A stretch of 17,228 nt of DNA from SFWF01 sp964599835 (GCA_964599835.1 CAZRHF010000043.1:1-17228); one strand, 5' to 3'; counted from the stretch's first letter, positions 1-9,215 are shown. Program-made: numbers and translations. The notes: generated from the letters alone by a model not told the origin.

Positions 1-3000
1 ACGGCTATGTCGTTTACGGTCTTTATTACGATTGCGGCGTAGATTCTAACAGATGGGCTTGTTGGGGTAATGGTCTCATTCCTAAAGTTGCCCACGGCAC
101 TTCTGTGTCTATCACAAAGCTCGGAATAGAAAACGCCTACATCAAGGGCGAGTCGGGCGTTTCTGCCTTTGTTGGTTGTGCGGGAAGCAACTCTTCGACA
201 ACAAACCGTGCTCAGCTTACTTTTGATCAGTGCTTTGTAGGCGCTAACGTTACGCTTAAGGGTAACGATACAGGTGTATTCCGCGGAGTAACCCGCGGTT
301 CCGACACGACCATTACCAACTGCTATTCATTAGCTTCCGTAACCGCTGTTGCGGCCTATGGATTTACTGCAAATTACTGGGACTGTTCGGTTACGATCAA
401 AAACTCTTATAATGGAAACGGTAAATTTGCCTCTGAAGGTTCACCCTCAATTACCGCTTCATATCAGACCGTAAGCGGTAATCAGGGTACTACCGTTTCT
501 GCCGCAAATATGAAAGGTTCGGATGTTTTCACTAATTCCGCCAAAATGCCCGAGCTTAACGCATTCTCGGTATACACCGCAGGGGAGGACTATCCTACTC
601 TTTCGGTATTTAATAAAGAGCCTGCCGATAACGACGGAATCTGGAACGGTCAGACCAAGGCCCCTGCAGAAGGAACCGGCACTGAGAACGATCCCTACAT
701 AATAGCTACCGCCGAAGAATTTGCACATATAATCAGCAACGGCGGTGGAGCAGACACATATTATAAGCTTACTGCTGATATTTATCTCAACGATATCGAA
801 AAAATAGATTGGTCCACCGGCGAGCCGGAAGACGGCTACACACCGAAGGAATGGTATGTAAATAAAGCCTTCCAAGGTAACATAAACGGAAACGGTCACG
901 TGGTATACGGACTTTATTCCAATGCTAAGACCACAGCCTTCGCCTTTGGTTATGAGGGCAGGGGACTTATTCCGCGAGTTAATAACGGAACTACGGTAAA
1001 TATTGAAAAACTCGGTGTAGACTTTGCATACGTTAACGGTGCAAATTCTGCATCCGCTTTCGTAGGTTTTACCGGACCTACAAATTATAATACATCCGCC
1101 GAATATGCAAACGTCAATATCGATCGTTGCTACGCCGGCGACAAGGTAACACTTGCAGGATATGCCGCTGCCGCGTTCAGAGGAGGCGTTTACAAAGGAA
1201 GCGCTAATATTTCCAACTCGTATTCGCTTGCCGCAGTAACCGGAACCGAGATCGGTCTTGTAGGCGGCGCGTGGGATACAAGCGTGACCTTCAATAACTG
1301 CTATAATGCAAAGGGCACACTTTTTGCAGAGTGGAAATCTTCCACAAGTGCTTCAAGTAAGAATAATTACGCAACAGGTTACGACGAGGATAAGACCTCT
1401 GTAGGAGAAGGCCTTGTTGCTTATTACGCTACGCGCATTGACGCGGCGAATATGCAAGGTGTAGACGTTCTCTCAAATGCGGAAAAGATGCCTAAGCTAA
1501 ACGAAGCAGATGCATATACTGCAACCGCAACCTATCCTATACTTACCGTCTTTGCCGACATTCCTCCCGAAACCGGTAAGGTTTGGGACGGCACCGCGTC
1601 AGAGCCCACAGAGGGTAGCGGCTCTGAGGTCGATCCATACGAGATAGCAACTGCAGAACAGCTTGCCTATGTGATCAGTAACGGCGGAAATGATAAGCAT
1701 TATAAGCTTGTTGCTGATATATATCTTAACGATACTCAGAAGATTGACTGGGCAACCGGTACCGCAGACGACGGCTATACTCCTAATAATTGGTATAATA
1801 ACGTTGCTTTTTCGGGTACTGTCGACGGAAACGGTTATATGGTATACGGACTCTACTATGCCGACGGTAAAACTGCCGCATTCGGTTATGAAGGCGTAGG
1901 TCTTATTCCCAGAGTTAACCGCGGAAAAACAGTAACAGTTTTGAATTTAGGAATCGATAGTGCCTATATCAGTGCCGTAAACGGTGCGTCTGCATTTGTC
2001 GGATTTGCAGGCTACTCCTGGAGCGGCGATACCACCGAAGGAAAGGGAACCGTTAACATCGGCAATTCCTATGTCGGTAAAAATGTAACCGTAAAGGGCT
2101 ATTATGCCGCCGCCTTCCGCGCAGGTTCGAGAGAATCTGTTACAAATCTCACAAACTGCTATTCTCTTGCCGATCTTACTTGTCCTTCTGACGGTGAAAG
2201 AGGTCTTATTGCAGGTACGTGGGGTTGCACCGCAACACTCAATAACTGCTACGTAACCGGCTCTCCCGTTACTACCGATACCTGGAACAACAATACTAAA
2301 TTTTACAATACTTACGACACCGTTGCCGCAAGCTATCCTGACGATGCTATTACTATAGCGGATGCAAATATGCAGGGTCTCGATGTGTTTACTAACGTCG
2401 ATAAGATGACCGGTCTTAATTCTTCCGGAAAATACACTGCTACAGAGTCGTATCCGGAGCTTACCACCTTCTACGTAGATGACGGTGGAGCCGGCGAAGG
2501 CGGAGACGGCGGAGATGGAGGGGAAGCCCCAGGTCCTACCGGAACACATTCTCAGTATTGGGACGGAACCGCAACCTCTGAGCCCGCTGCAGGTTCAGGT
2601 ACTGCGAAGGATCCCTATATGATCTCTACCGCTGCCGAACTGGCTTATGTTATTTCAAATGGCGGAAACGCAAAGTATTATAAGCTTGCTAACGATATTT
2701 ACCTTAACGACCTTGACAAGGTTAACTGGAAGACCGGCGAGGTATCAGACGGCTACATCGTTAACAGTTGGTATAACAATATTCCCTTCGAGGGCACCAT
2801 CAACGGAAACGGATATACAGTTTACGGACTCTATTATAAAACCGACGAAGCATTCGCCTTCGATTACGAAGGTGTCGGACTCATACCCAGAGTAAACAAG
2901 GGAAAGACCGTGTCTGTAACCAAGCTCGGTATTGATAAGGCCTATCTCAGAGCCGCACACGGAGTAGCGGCCTTTGTGGGTACAGCAGGTTACTCTCACG

Positions 3001-6000
3001 CTAATGACGCTGCCGAAGGAACCGCTACCGTAATTATCGATCAGTGCTATGCAGGTGCTGACGTAACGGTTCTCGGTTTCTATGCCGCCGCGTTCCGCGG
3101 AGGCGGACGCGGTTCAACCACATCAATTTCCAATAGCTATTCCTTGGCAGGACTGACAGCTACCGAGACAAGCGGTCTTGTTGCAAGTCTTTGGGGCGTT
3201 ACGGTCGATATCAAAAACGTATTTAACGCCAATGGTGCTATCACTACTGACGTTTATTCTACCTCTGTCTCTATCGATAACGCCTATGCTATCGATCGCG
3301 GAAAGTACCGTGATGATGTGACCGAACGCACTCCGGAGGCAATGCAGGGTACTGATGCTCTTACAAATACAAATAAAATGCCCGATCTAAATAAAGACGA
3401 AAAGTTTGTCGTAACCGAAGGTTATCCCGAGCTTTACGTCTTCTCCGAAGGCTACGTTGATGACACGGTTATCGAACAGCCCGGTGATATCTGGAGCGGT
3501 ACTGTTGCCGAAGGTTTTGCAGGCGGAACGGGAAGCGAGAACGATCCTTATGTTATCGAAACCGCAAACGAACTCGCTTATGCTATAAAGTCTAACGGTC
3601 TCGGCGGTAAGTATTTCGTTATCACCCATGATATTTATCTTAATGACATTTCCGATAAGATGTGGTATAACTCCGCCTCCAACAAGGAGTGGATCGTATG
3701 TGGATCATTTAACGGTCATATCGACGGACAGGGTCATATTGTTTACGGTCTCTGGTTCCCGGAAGAGACTTCAAACACCTATTCAGGTCTGATTTCTTCA
3801 TTTATGAAGGGATCTGTCATAAATCTCGGTGTTAGAAACGCTCAGGTCAATGCAGTTCAGTTTGCCGGAGGTCTTGTAGGCAAGACAGTTTCGGGAGGAT
3901 ATAAATTTATTGATTCCTGCTTTGTTGACGAGACGGTATACGTTACAACCACCGATCTTACCAACGGAACCGGCGGAATTGTTGGTATGGCATACGATAT
4001 GACCAATTCTGCAACTGTGTCTCTGGCTATATCAAACTGCTACTCCAAAGCCAGACTTTCAGGCATTGCCGAACATCGCAAAAACGGTATTATAGGTTCT
4101 TCGTGGAGAACTCCTTTCACCATTGAAGATTGCTATTCTGTTGGATACCCAGTATACAATTCTACTGAGGGCGGCATGGTGACCTCTGCATATTGGAATT
4201 ATTCTGTAGGCGAGGTAAATGAGGCACGTCCCGATAAGGTTTTGACCGATTATATTAAAGACACCTACTGCGATGTAGGAACACCTAATCAGTGGACCCT
4301 GCTTACTGTTATTGAAAACAGTGAAAATATGAGAGGCACCGCCGCAAAGACCTCTATGTCGGGCCTCGACTATGTAAACGTTTGGGAAACCGTGAGCGGA
4401 GGAACTCCCAAGCTTAAGATTTTCACCTCTATATCAGGTGAAGACATATTCTCTTCCAAGGAATCCGATTTCTACGGAGAGGGAATAGGAACCCAGAAGG
4501 ATCCGTTTATAATTAAAACAGTTGAACACCTTCGTTATCTCGTTGAGAGCGTAGATACCAAGGGTAAGTTCTATAAGCTTGGTAACGATATTTACGTTAA
4601 CGACACAAGCAACAAAAACTGGTATAAAAATAATCCTGCCGAGTGGTATTCTTGGTCTAATCAAGAGCATAACTTCCAGGGAACGCTCGATGGAAACGGT
4701 TATACTATATACGGCCTGTATTACAACGAAATGCCCGATCCGACCGAATCGGAGCTCAAAAACGAATACGTTTCTCACGGTACCGGACTTTTCCCGTATC
4801 TTAACGCCTGTGCTACAATCAGAAATCTCCATATTCGTGATTCTTATATTACAGGAAAGGGATGCGTCGGTGCCTTTGCAGGCTGTCTGCTTCGCGGAAA
4901 TAACGGAGAACGTATGCAGTTTATTGCCTGCTCGGTAGATGAAAGCGTTACTCTCCACGGCTTTACAGTCGGCGGTATCATCGGCGCTTCAAATCAGGGC
5001 ATTGACCTTCGCTATTGCTATTCTACCGCAAAGCTTTCAAACGACGGTCCCGAAAGCAGACTCAGCGGTCTTCTCGGAGATATCTGGTCTGCAAGAGCGA
5101 ACTTCCTTGAGTGCTATACCGTAGGACATAAAGCACTTTTTGGCGGAGTTATGAATGTTGATTCGCTCTATACTACAGTTGATTCGACTTCGGCTACTGT
5201 TCTTAATAAATCGGATATGTACGGCACTGCCGCAAAGAAGAGCATGCCCGACCTTACCTGGGGAACTGTATGGTATACCGCAAAAGGTAAGACTCCTCAG
5301 TTAAAGGTAGTTGCTTACGGTGCCGAAGAGCCCATCTACAGCAACGGCGTAAGAAATCGTGTTTGGTCAGGAAAGATCGCAGAGGCTTATGCAGGCGGTA
5401 CCGGTACCGAGACCGATCCTTATCTCATTGAAACTCCTGAGCAGCTTGCCCGTCTTGTTACCACCGACTACAACAGCGGTGCATACTATAAGCTTATTGC
5501 TGATATTAAGCTTAACGACACATCATACGACGGCTGGGAAGAAAATGCAAGATCCTGGTATGCGGGAATGAATATCTTTAAAGGCTTCTTCGACGGTAAC
5601 GGACATGTTATTTCGGGTCTGTTTTATTTGAATACCGAAAAGGCGAGCAACGATGCTGTCGGTCTTTTCCAGCGTATATCCCAAGGTTCTGTAATTAAAC
5701 GCACCGGAATTACAAATTCCACCATAATCAATACCGGTGCCTATGCTGAAACCTATGCGGGCGCGTTTGTCGGTTGGGTCGACCATTGGCAGGCTGAAAA
5801 CGCAGATCTGAAGTCAGCCCCCGTTATCAGCGAGTGCTTTGGTACTGATACCGTTTATGTTGAAGCAAGCGGCGCGGGCGGACTTGTCGGAGGTCATCCC
5901 TCCACTATAGTAATTGAGAATTGCTACTTTACCGGCGAACTTACCGGAGAATGGACCGGAGCTCTTGTCGGAAATGCATGGGGTCGCTATGGTCCTACCA

Positions 6001-7148
6001 TTATAAACAGCTACGGTGTTACCAAGGATCGCGATCCTATCAGCGGTGGCTCTTCAGTGTCTATTACTGCGGTTGACGAAGGTCGAACCGTTCTTAAGAA
6101 TGCATACGTAGACGGTCCTGCGGTAGGAAGCGGTCTCACCGCCGTCAGCATACTCTATATGAAGGGCGGTCTTGCTAAGGAAAATCTCAAGGGCTTTGAC
6201 TGGACTAATATATGGAAGACGGTTGAAGGCGGAACTCCTGTACTGCGCTGTTTTGCGAATGCCGGCAAATATGCAGGCACAAGAGAGCCCGCGAAGGTAT
6301 CGATCAACTTCGTAACCTTCAGTGAAGAAAAGTGTGATCCTATTTACGGATATCCCGGATATACCGAAATTACCGAGGATATGATCCCTGTACCCGAGCG
6401 GTACGGATACGTCTTCACCGGATGGCATCACTTTAACGCTTACGGCGATGATTTTGATCTTGAGATATTCCCCAACTACGATATAACCCTCTTCGCAAGC
6501 TGGACTCCTATCGGATTTACCGTAACCTTTGACAATGATCTTGACCCCGAATACGATTATAATTCGGGCATTGAGATCTATAAGAACGGTCTTGTCGGCT
6601 ACGATCCGAAGTACGTGTACAACGGATGGCGTTCTCTCCACGCTAAAGCAGATAGCGAGGTCGAGCCTATGTTTGTTCTCTCATACGAAAATCCTCTTGA
6701 GGTAGGTAAGGAATATACCGTAACCTTCTGGATGACCACCGATATCGAAGGTGCAACGGGCAGCGTTTACTTTGTGCATTCCGATTATGCAGACGTTAAT
6801 GACGATATCATCGGTTATGAGGAAGCACTTAAATTTACCGGTCTTGCGGACGGAGAGTGGAAGCAGTATTCATACACCTTCACTCCGAACGCGCCCTATC
6901 TTCTTATAAAAACCACCGCCGGAGTAAGTCTTTTCTTCGAGGATTTCCAGGTCGTTCCGACAGGTCGCGACGGTGAACTCGGAAATATCACGTTTGCATC
7001 TGCCGCACCCGATCCGGTAGGTGACGAGCTTGATAACGAAAAGTTTTCTGAGCTTATCATATTAATTCTCGTAGCAGGCGGAGTGATTCTGCTCGGAGCT
7101 GTTGCCACCGTCATTATTATTGCAAGAAGAAAGAAAAGAAAGATTTAA
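1..7148 (+). CDS. Giant membrane-anchored GLUG-like repeat surface protein (5' end outside window)
   Basis: The reading frame is open from base 3 through the left edge, so the N terminus and any signal peptide are missing; the GTG at 105 lies inside a module and is not a real start. The visible part is about 2381 residues. It holds seven tandem modules (one partial) of about 300 residues, each with a D-P-Y-x-I entry motif, YYKLTADIYLND, DGNGHxVYGLYY, a GLIPRV segment and several NCYS/NSYS turns. This is the pattern of GLUG-type beta-helix adhesins. After the modules come an InlB/Listeria-Bacteroides-like repeat (6294-6512, with GYVFTGW and LFASW), a beta-sandwich resembling CBM4/9-like domains (6513-6965), and a hydrophobic helix of 24 residues followed by RRKKRK (7053-7145). 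No LPXTG precedes the helix, so it is probably held by the membrane helix with the repeats outside. The likely role is binding a glycan or host/plant surface; no catalytic domain is visible. Function is inferred from architecture; the ligand is unknown. Confidence 0.85.
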   Translation, partial: GYVVYGLYYDCGVDSNRWACWGNGLIPKVAHGTSVSITKLGIENAYIKGESGVSAFVGCAGSNSSTTNRAQLTFDQCFVGANVTLKGNDTGVFRGVTRGSDTTITNCYSLASVTAVAAYGFTANYWDCSVTIKNSYNGNGKFASEGSPSITASYQTVSGNQGTTVSAANMKGSDVFTNSAKMPELNAFSVYTAGEDYPTLSVFNKEPADNDGIWNGQTKAPAEGTGTENDPYIIATAEEFAHIISNGGGADTYYKLTADIYLNDIEKIDWSTGEPEDGYTPKEWYVNKAFQGNINGNGHVVYGLYSNAKTTAFAFGYEGRGLIPRVNNGTTVNIEKLGVDFAYVNGANSASAFVGFTGPTNYNTSAEYANVNIDRCYAGDKVTLAGYAAAAFRGGVYKGSANISNSYSLAAVTGTEIGLVGGAWDTSVTFNNCYNAKGTLFAEWKSSTSASSKNNYATGYDEDKTSVGEGLVAYYATRIDAANMQGVDVLSNAEKMPKLNEADAYTATATYPILTVFADIPPETGKVWDGTASEPTEGSGSEVDPYEIATAEQLAYVISNGGNDKHYKLVADIYLNDTQKIDWATGTADDGYTPNNWYNNVAFSGTVDGNGYMVYGLYYADGKTAAFGYEGVGLIPRVNRGKTVTVLNLGIDSAYISAVNGASAFVGFAGYSWSGDTTEGKGTVNIGNSYVGKNVTVKGYYAAAFRAGSRESVTNLTNCYSLADLTCPSDGERGLIAGTWGCTATLNNCYVTGSPVTTDTWNNNTKFYNTYDTVAASYPDDAITIADANMQGLDVFTNVDKMTGLNSSGKYTATESYPELTTFYVDDGGAGEGGDGGDGGEAPGPTGTHSQYWDGTATSEPAAGSGTAKDPYMISTAAELAYVISNGGNAKYYKLANDIYLNDLDKVNWKTGEVSDGYIVNSWYNNIPFEGTINGNGYTVYGLYYKTDEAFAFDYEGVGLIPRVNKGKTVSVTKLGIDKAYLRAAHGVAAFVGTAGYSHANDAAEGTATVIIDQCYAGADVTVLGFYAAAFRGGGRGSTTSISNSYSLAGLTATETSGLVASLWGVTVDIKNVFNANGAITTDVYSTSVSIDNAYAIDRGKYRDDVTERTPEAMQGTDALTNTNKMPDLNKDEKFVVTEGYPELYVFSEGYVDDTVIEQPGDIWSGTVAEGFAGGTGSENDPYVIETANELAYAIKSNGLGGKYFVITHDIYLNDISDKMWYNSASNKEWIVCGSFNGHIDGQGHIVYGLWFPEETSNTYSGLISSFMKGSVINLGVRNAQVNAVQFAGGLVGKTVSGGYKFIDSCFVDETVYVTTTDLTNGTGGIVGMAYDMTNSATVSLAISNCYSKARLSGIAEHRKNGIIGSSWRTPFTIEDCYSVGYPVYNSTEGGMVTSAYWNYSVGEVNEARPDKVLTDYIKDTYCDVGTPNQWTLLTVIENSENMRGTAAKTSMSGLDYVNVWETVSGGTPKLKIFTSISGEDIFSSKESDFYGEGIGTQKDPFIIKTVEHLRYLVESVDTKGKFYKLGNDIYVNDTSNKNWYKNNPAEWYSWSNQEHNFQGTLDGNGYTIYGLYYNEMPDPTESELKNEYVSHGTGLFPYLNACATIRNLHIRDSYITGKGCVGAFAGCLLRGNNGERMQFIACSVDESVTLHGFTVGGIIGASNQGIDLRYCYSTAKLSNDGPESRLSGLLGDIWSARANFLECYTVGHKALFGGVMNVDSLYTTVDSTSATVLNKSDMYGTAAKKSMPDLTWGTVWYTAKGKTPQLKVVAYGAEEPIYSNGVRNRVWSGKIAEAYAGGTGTETDPYLIETPEQLARLVTTDYNSGAYYKLIADIKLNDTSYDGWEENARSWYAGMNIFKGFFDGNGHVISGLFYLNTEKASNDAVGLFQRISQGSVIKRTGITNSTIINTGAYAETYAGAFVGWVDHWQAENADLKSAPVISECFGTDTVYVEASGAGGLVGGHPSTIVIENCYFTGELTGEWTGALVGNAWGRYGPTIINSYGVTKDRDPISGGSSVSITAVDEGRTVLKNAYVDGPAVGSGLTAVSILYMKGGLAKENLKGFDWTNIWKTVEGGTPVLRCFANAGKYAGTREPAKVSINFVTFSEEKCDPIYGYPGYTEITEDMIPVPERYGYVFTGWHHFNAYGDDFDLEIFPNYDITLFASWTPIGFTVTFDNDLDPEYDYNSGIEIYKNGLVGYDPKYVYNGWRSLHAKADSEVEPMFVLSYENPLEVGKEYTVTFWMTTDIEGATGSVYFVHSDYADVNDDIIGYEEALKFTGLADGEWKQYSYTFTPNAPYLLIKTTAGVSLFFEDFQVVPTGRDGELGNITFASAAPDPVGDELDNEKFSELIILILVAGGVILLGAVATVIIIARRKKRKI
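3..641 (+). repeat. Beta-helix module r0 (partial, type I)
   Basis: C-terminal two thirds of a module, starting at GYVVYGLYY. It keeps GLIPKV, AFVGCAGS, NCYSLASVT and the type I exit (ANMKGSDVFTN, KMPELN, YPTLSVF). By eye its closest relative is the first module of the downstream dockerin protein (10701-11591): both have the VGC-G-(S/T)N(S/N)S insert, FRGVxRG and SYQTV. Confidence 0.8.
642..1583 (+). repeat. Beta-helix module r1 (type I)
   Basis: Complete module opening with WNG, then GTGTENDPYIIATAEE, YYKLTADIYLNDIEKIDW, INGNGHVVYGLY, GLIPRV, NIDRCYAG, AAFRGG, NSYSLAAVTG, GLVGGAWD and NNCYNAKG, closing with ANMQGVDVLSN, KMPKLN and YPILTVF. It serves well as the reference copy for the family. 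Confidence 0.8.
1584..2477 (+). repeat. Beta-helix module r2 (type I)
   Basis: Opens with WDGT and GSGSEVDPYEIATAEQLAYV. It carries YKLVADIYLNDTQKIDW, VDGNGYMVYGLYY, GLIPRVNRG, NCYSLAD, NNCYVTG and the type I exit ANMQGLDVFTN/KMTGLN/YPELTTF. Confidence 0.8.
2478..2558 (+). other. Gly/Asp-rich linker between modules r2 and r3
   Basis: A low-complexity stretch of 27 codons made mostly of Gly, Asp, Glu and Pro (DDGGAGEGGDGGDGGEAPG core). It interrupts an otherwise continuous module array and probably acts as a flexible acidic hinge between two rigid rods. Confidence 0.7.
2559..3491 (+). repeat. Beta-helix module r3 (type I)
   Basis: Opens with WDGTATSEP and GSGTAKDPYMISTAAELAYV, then YYKLANDIYLNDLDKVNW, INGNGYTVYGLYY, GLIPRVNKG, DQCYAG, AAFRGGGRG and NSYSLAGLT. 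The type I exit is slightly altered (AMQGTDALTN/KMPDLN/YPELYVF). This is the last type I copy before the array switches subtype. Confidence 0.8.
3492..4469 (+). repeat. Beta-helix module r4 (type II)
   Basis: Opens with WSGTVAEGFAGGTGSENDPYV. The DIYLND motif is kept, but the K(I/V)(D/N)W-TGE-DGYTP segment is replaced by a shorter one. A classic GLUG pattern (GGLVGKT, GGIVGMA, NCYSKA) is followed by a different exit: ENMRGTAAKTSM, then VWETVSGGTPKLKIF, close to the W-x-(3-8)-G-x-P-x-L ending common in GLUG adhesins. Confidence 0.75.
4470..5363 (+). repeat. Beta-helix module r5 (type II)
   Basis: Opens with FYGEGIGTQKDPFIIKT, so the usual leading Trp is Phe. It carries FYKLGNDIYVNDTSNKNW, LDGNGYTIYGLYY, VGAFAGC, GGIIGAS, CYSTAKLS and GLLGDIW, and ends with the type II exit (SDMYGTAAKKSM, VWYTAKGKTPQLKV). 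Confidence 0.75.
5364..6260 (+). repeat. Beta-helix module r6 (type II, last copy)
   Basis: Opens with WSGKIAEAYAGGTGTETD; the entry motif GGTGTETDPYLIETPEQLA is identical over 19 residues to the second module of the dockerin protein (11592 onward). It contains FFDGNGHVISGLFY, AGAFVGW, GGLVGGH, NCYFTGELTG and GALVGNAW, and ends with NIWKTVEGGTPVLRCF. This is the most typical GLUG-like copy in the window. Confidence 0.75.
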
Positions 7149-7191
7149 TGTGAAATAGTCAAGAGTTTATTTATTAGCCGGAAATATCGGC

Positions 7192-7196
7192 AGGGA
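7192..7196 (+). promoter_or_regulatory. Ribosome binding site deciding the GH20 start
   Basis: AGGGA lies 10 bases before the ATG at 7207 but only one base before the in-frame GTG at 7198. The ATG is therefore the start, and the protein begins MKFYKYG. Confidence 0.75.
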
Positions 7197-7206
7197 AGTG
7201 GTCTGT

Positions 7207-9156
7207 ATGAAATTTTATAAGTATGGAAAGGAAGAGAATCTGGGACTGAAATTTACGGTAAATACCGTCCTTGATTCTGTTCCAGAGGTAGCTGTTACCA
7301 ATTTTACTCGCTTTGCTTCAGAGCTCTGCGGCGATAAGGATATCAAGAGTATCCTGTTAAGGCCTGTGGACAGCGATATTATAGCTTATGTAGAGAAGAA
7401 CAGCGGTGTTAAATTTGCAATTCAGGACGAATGTTTCATCATTCGTCCTGAGGACGGAAATGTTGTCATATATTCTGCAGATGAACAGGGTAAGCTTAAC
7501 GGACTTATGACCTTTTTGCGTTTGCTTGATGATGATAACTGTTTTAACTACAGTTATATTTGGGATTATCCAACAAACGCTTTTCGCGGCGTCAAAGTCT
7601 TTATGCCCGGCAGAAACGAGATAGACGATTATAAAGCGCTGATTGATATGATGATGTACTTCCGCCATAACACAATTATGATAGAGGTTGGCGGAGCTAT
7701 GGAGTATAAACGTCACCCCGAAATTAATGAGGCGTGGGAAGAATATGCCGCGTTTATGTCGGAGTATTCCGGAAAGGCGATTAAACTGCAAAACCATACC
7801 TATCCGTGGCGCAAAAACTCTATACATATTGATAACGGCGGTGGCTCTTATCTTACACAGGATGAGGTCAGGTATCTTATTCAGTATGCAAATGATAGGG
7901 GTATTAAGGTAATTCCGGAGGTTCCTTCATCTTCACACTGCGATTATATGCTGATAAAACGTCCCGATCTTGCTGAGCGCCCCGAAGACCCGATTCCCGA
8001 TACCTTCTGTATATCTAATCCTGAATCCTATGAGTTGCTTTTCGATATCTTCGACGAGGTCATCGACGTATTCAATCCCGAGGTTATTAACGTAGGTCAC
8101 GACGAATTCTATTCAATAAACGTTTGTGACCGCTGTCGGAAGCGTCTTATGGATGCTGACGATCTTTTTGCGGAAGACCTTACCAAGATCCACGACTATC
8201 TTGCCTCTAAGGGCGTTAAAACTATGTTCTGGTGCGATAAGCTTCTGAACGTTTTGACAGAAGACGGAGCCAACTTCGGCGGAGCTATCAACTATATGTA
8301 TATGAACTGGAACACAAAGGGTAAATTCCTCGGTGTAATTCTTCCCACCTGGCAGGCAAGAGAAAAACTTCCCAGAGACATTATTTGTATGAACTGGTTC
8401 TGGTCCTTCGGTGAGCAGTACGACGAGGATCTTCGTGAATATCCTGTTGTTTTCGGTAATTTCCGCGGCGAAGGTATGAGGAATTACCGCAAGCGTTGCG
8501 GTAGCAACACTACCGGCGGTATGTGCTCCAACTGGGGCGCGACTCAGCCTGTTTATCTACAGCGCAACAGGATCTATTTCAGTATGGCGTATAACGAGAA
8601 CCTTTACTGGAATGCCGAATACGACGATAACAGCGATGAACAGTTTGAGCAGGTTATTGACCGTCTGTTCAAGGAATTATTCAGATATAAATACGGTCCG
8701 AAAGATAACTACGGAAATAAATATATCGAGGTTGTTCACACTACCGACCGTTACGAATGGTATCACGAGCTGGTAGACGGAATTTTCGCCAGCGGTCCCG
8801 AATACGAGAGGGATTATTTCCTCGGAGAGTATGAGATCACCTTTGAGGACGGTTCCACCGCACGCAAGCGAATTTATCGCGGTGAGCAGGTGGGTGGTTC
8901 CGATATTCCCTGGTATGGAAAGATGGCCGATGTTGAGGGCAGTGCTGAAAATCCCAACAAACACAAATCCCGCATTAACACTCAACTCGGAGAGGTCTCG
9001 TATTCAACTATACCTCAGCTTATCGATGGAAAGGTGTTTTATAAATATCTTATTAAAAACCCCTGTCCGGAGAAGAAGGTTAAGGACGTTAGGTTCATTA
9101 TTGCCGACAACGCCGATTGGCAGTTTGAAGTTAAAGAAATCAAATTTCAGCGCTGA
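7207..9156 (+). CDS. GH20-family beta-N-acetylhexosaminidase-like glycoside hydrolase, cytoplasmic
   Basis: 649 residues. Expected to remove terminal beta-linked GlcNAc or GalNAc by substrate-assisted catalysis, as known for GH20. The N-terminal part (about 1-115) resembles the small alpha/beta domain that precedes GH20 barrels. The TIM barrel starts at AFRGVKVF; R127 fits the substrate-binding Arg of the family. It includes YLIQYANDRGIKVIPEVPSS and NVGHDEFY with the Asp-Glu catalytic pair D299-E300, then FWCDK with W342. The barrel seems to end near residue 440-460, followed by about 150 residues that may form a beta-sandwich. There is no signal peptide or membrane segment, so it should act in the cytoplasm, although both neighbours are exported surface proteins. 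It lies 58 bases after the giant repeat gene and 74 bases before the dockerin gene, suggesting an operon. Exact linkage and sugar specificity cannot be read from the sequence. The family call rests on the DE motif and barrel order, and divergence from textbook GH20 is noticeable. Confidence 0.8.
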   Translation: MKFYKYGKEENLGLKFTVNTVLDSVPEVAVTNFTRFASELCGDKDIKSILLRPVDSDIIAYVEKNSGVKFAIQDECFIIRPEDGNVVIYSADEQGKLNGLMTFLRLLDDDNCFNYSYIWDYPTNAFRGVKVFMPGRNEIDDYKALIDMMMYFRHNTIMIEVGGAMEYKRHPEINEAWEEYAAFMSEYSGKAIKLQNHTYPWRKNSIHIDNGGGSYLTQDEVRYLIQYANDRGIKVIPEVPSSSHCDYMLIKRPDLAERPEDPIPDTFCISNPESYELLFDIFDEVIDVFNPEVINVGHDEFYSINVCDRCRKRLMDADDLFAEDLTKIHDYLASKGVKTMFWCDKLLNVLTEDGANFGGAINYMYMNWNTKGKFLGVILPTWQAREKLPRDIICMNWFWSFGEQYDEDLREYPVVFGNFRGEGMRNYRKRCGSNTTGGMCSNWGATQPVYLQRNRIYFSMAYNENLYWNAEYDDNSDEQFEQVIDRLFKELFRYKYGPKDNYGNKYIEVVHTTDRYEWYHELVDGIFASGPEYERDYFLGEYEITFEDGSTARKRIYRGEQVGGSDIPWYGKMADVEGSAENPNKHKSRINTQLGEVSYSTIPQLIDGKVFYKYLIKNPCPEKKVKDVRFIIADNADWQFEVKEIKFQR

Positions 9157-9215
9157 TTTATTTTCCCGTTAAGACCGTTAATGCGGCCTTTGGGCGAATA
9201 TAAATAATTAATTTG

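Noticed and set aside
105..107. GTG as start of the giant repeat protein
   Set aside because: The frame is open to the left edge with clear module sequence (GYVVYGLYY, GNGLIPKV) before it, and there is no ribosome binding site.
642..6260. CRISPR array or recent tandem DNA duplication
   Set aside because: The repeats are at protein level with a period near 900 bases and heavy synonymous divergence; there are no short identical direct repeats with spacers.
7176..7191. Small inverted repeat GCCGG-N5-TCGGC before the GH20 gene
   Set aside because: The stem is only 5 bp with one G-T pair and no T run, so it is neither a terminator nor a convincing regulatory hairpin.
7198..7200. GTG start for the GH20 gene
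   Set aside because: It is one base from the AGGGA site, too close; the ATG at 7207 has proper spacing.
9213..9215. TTG start for the dockerin protein
   Set aside because: No ribosome binding site precedes it at a useful distance, and it lies next to the site that serves the ATG at 9231.
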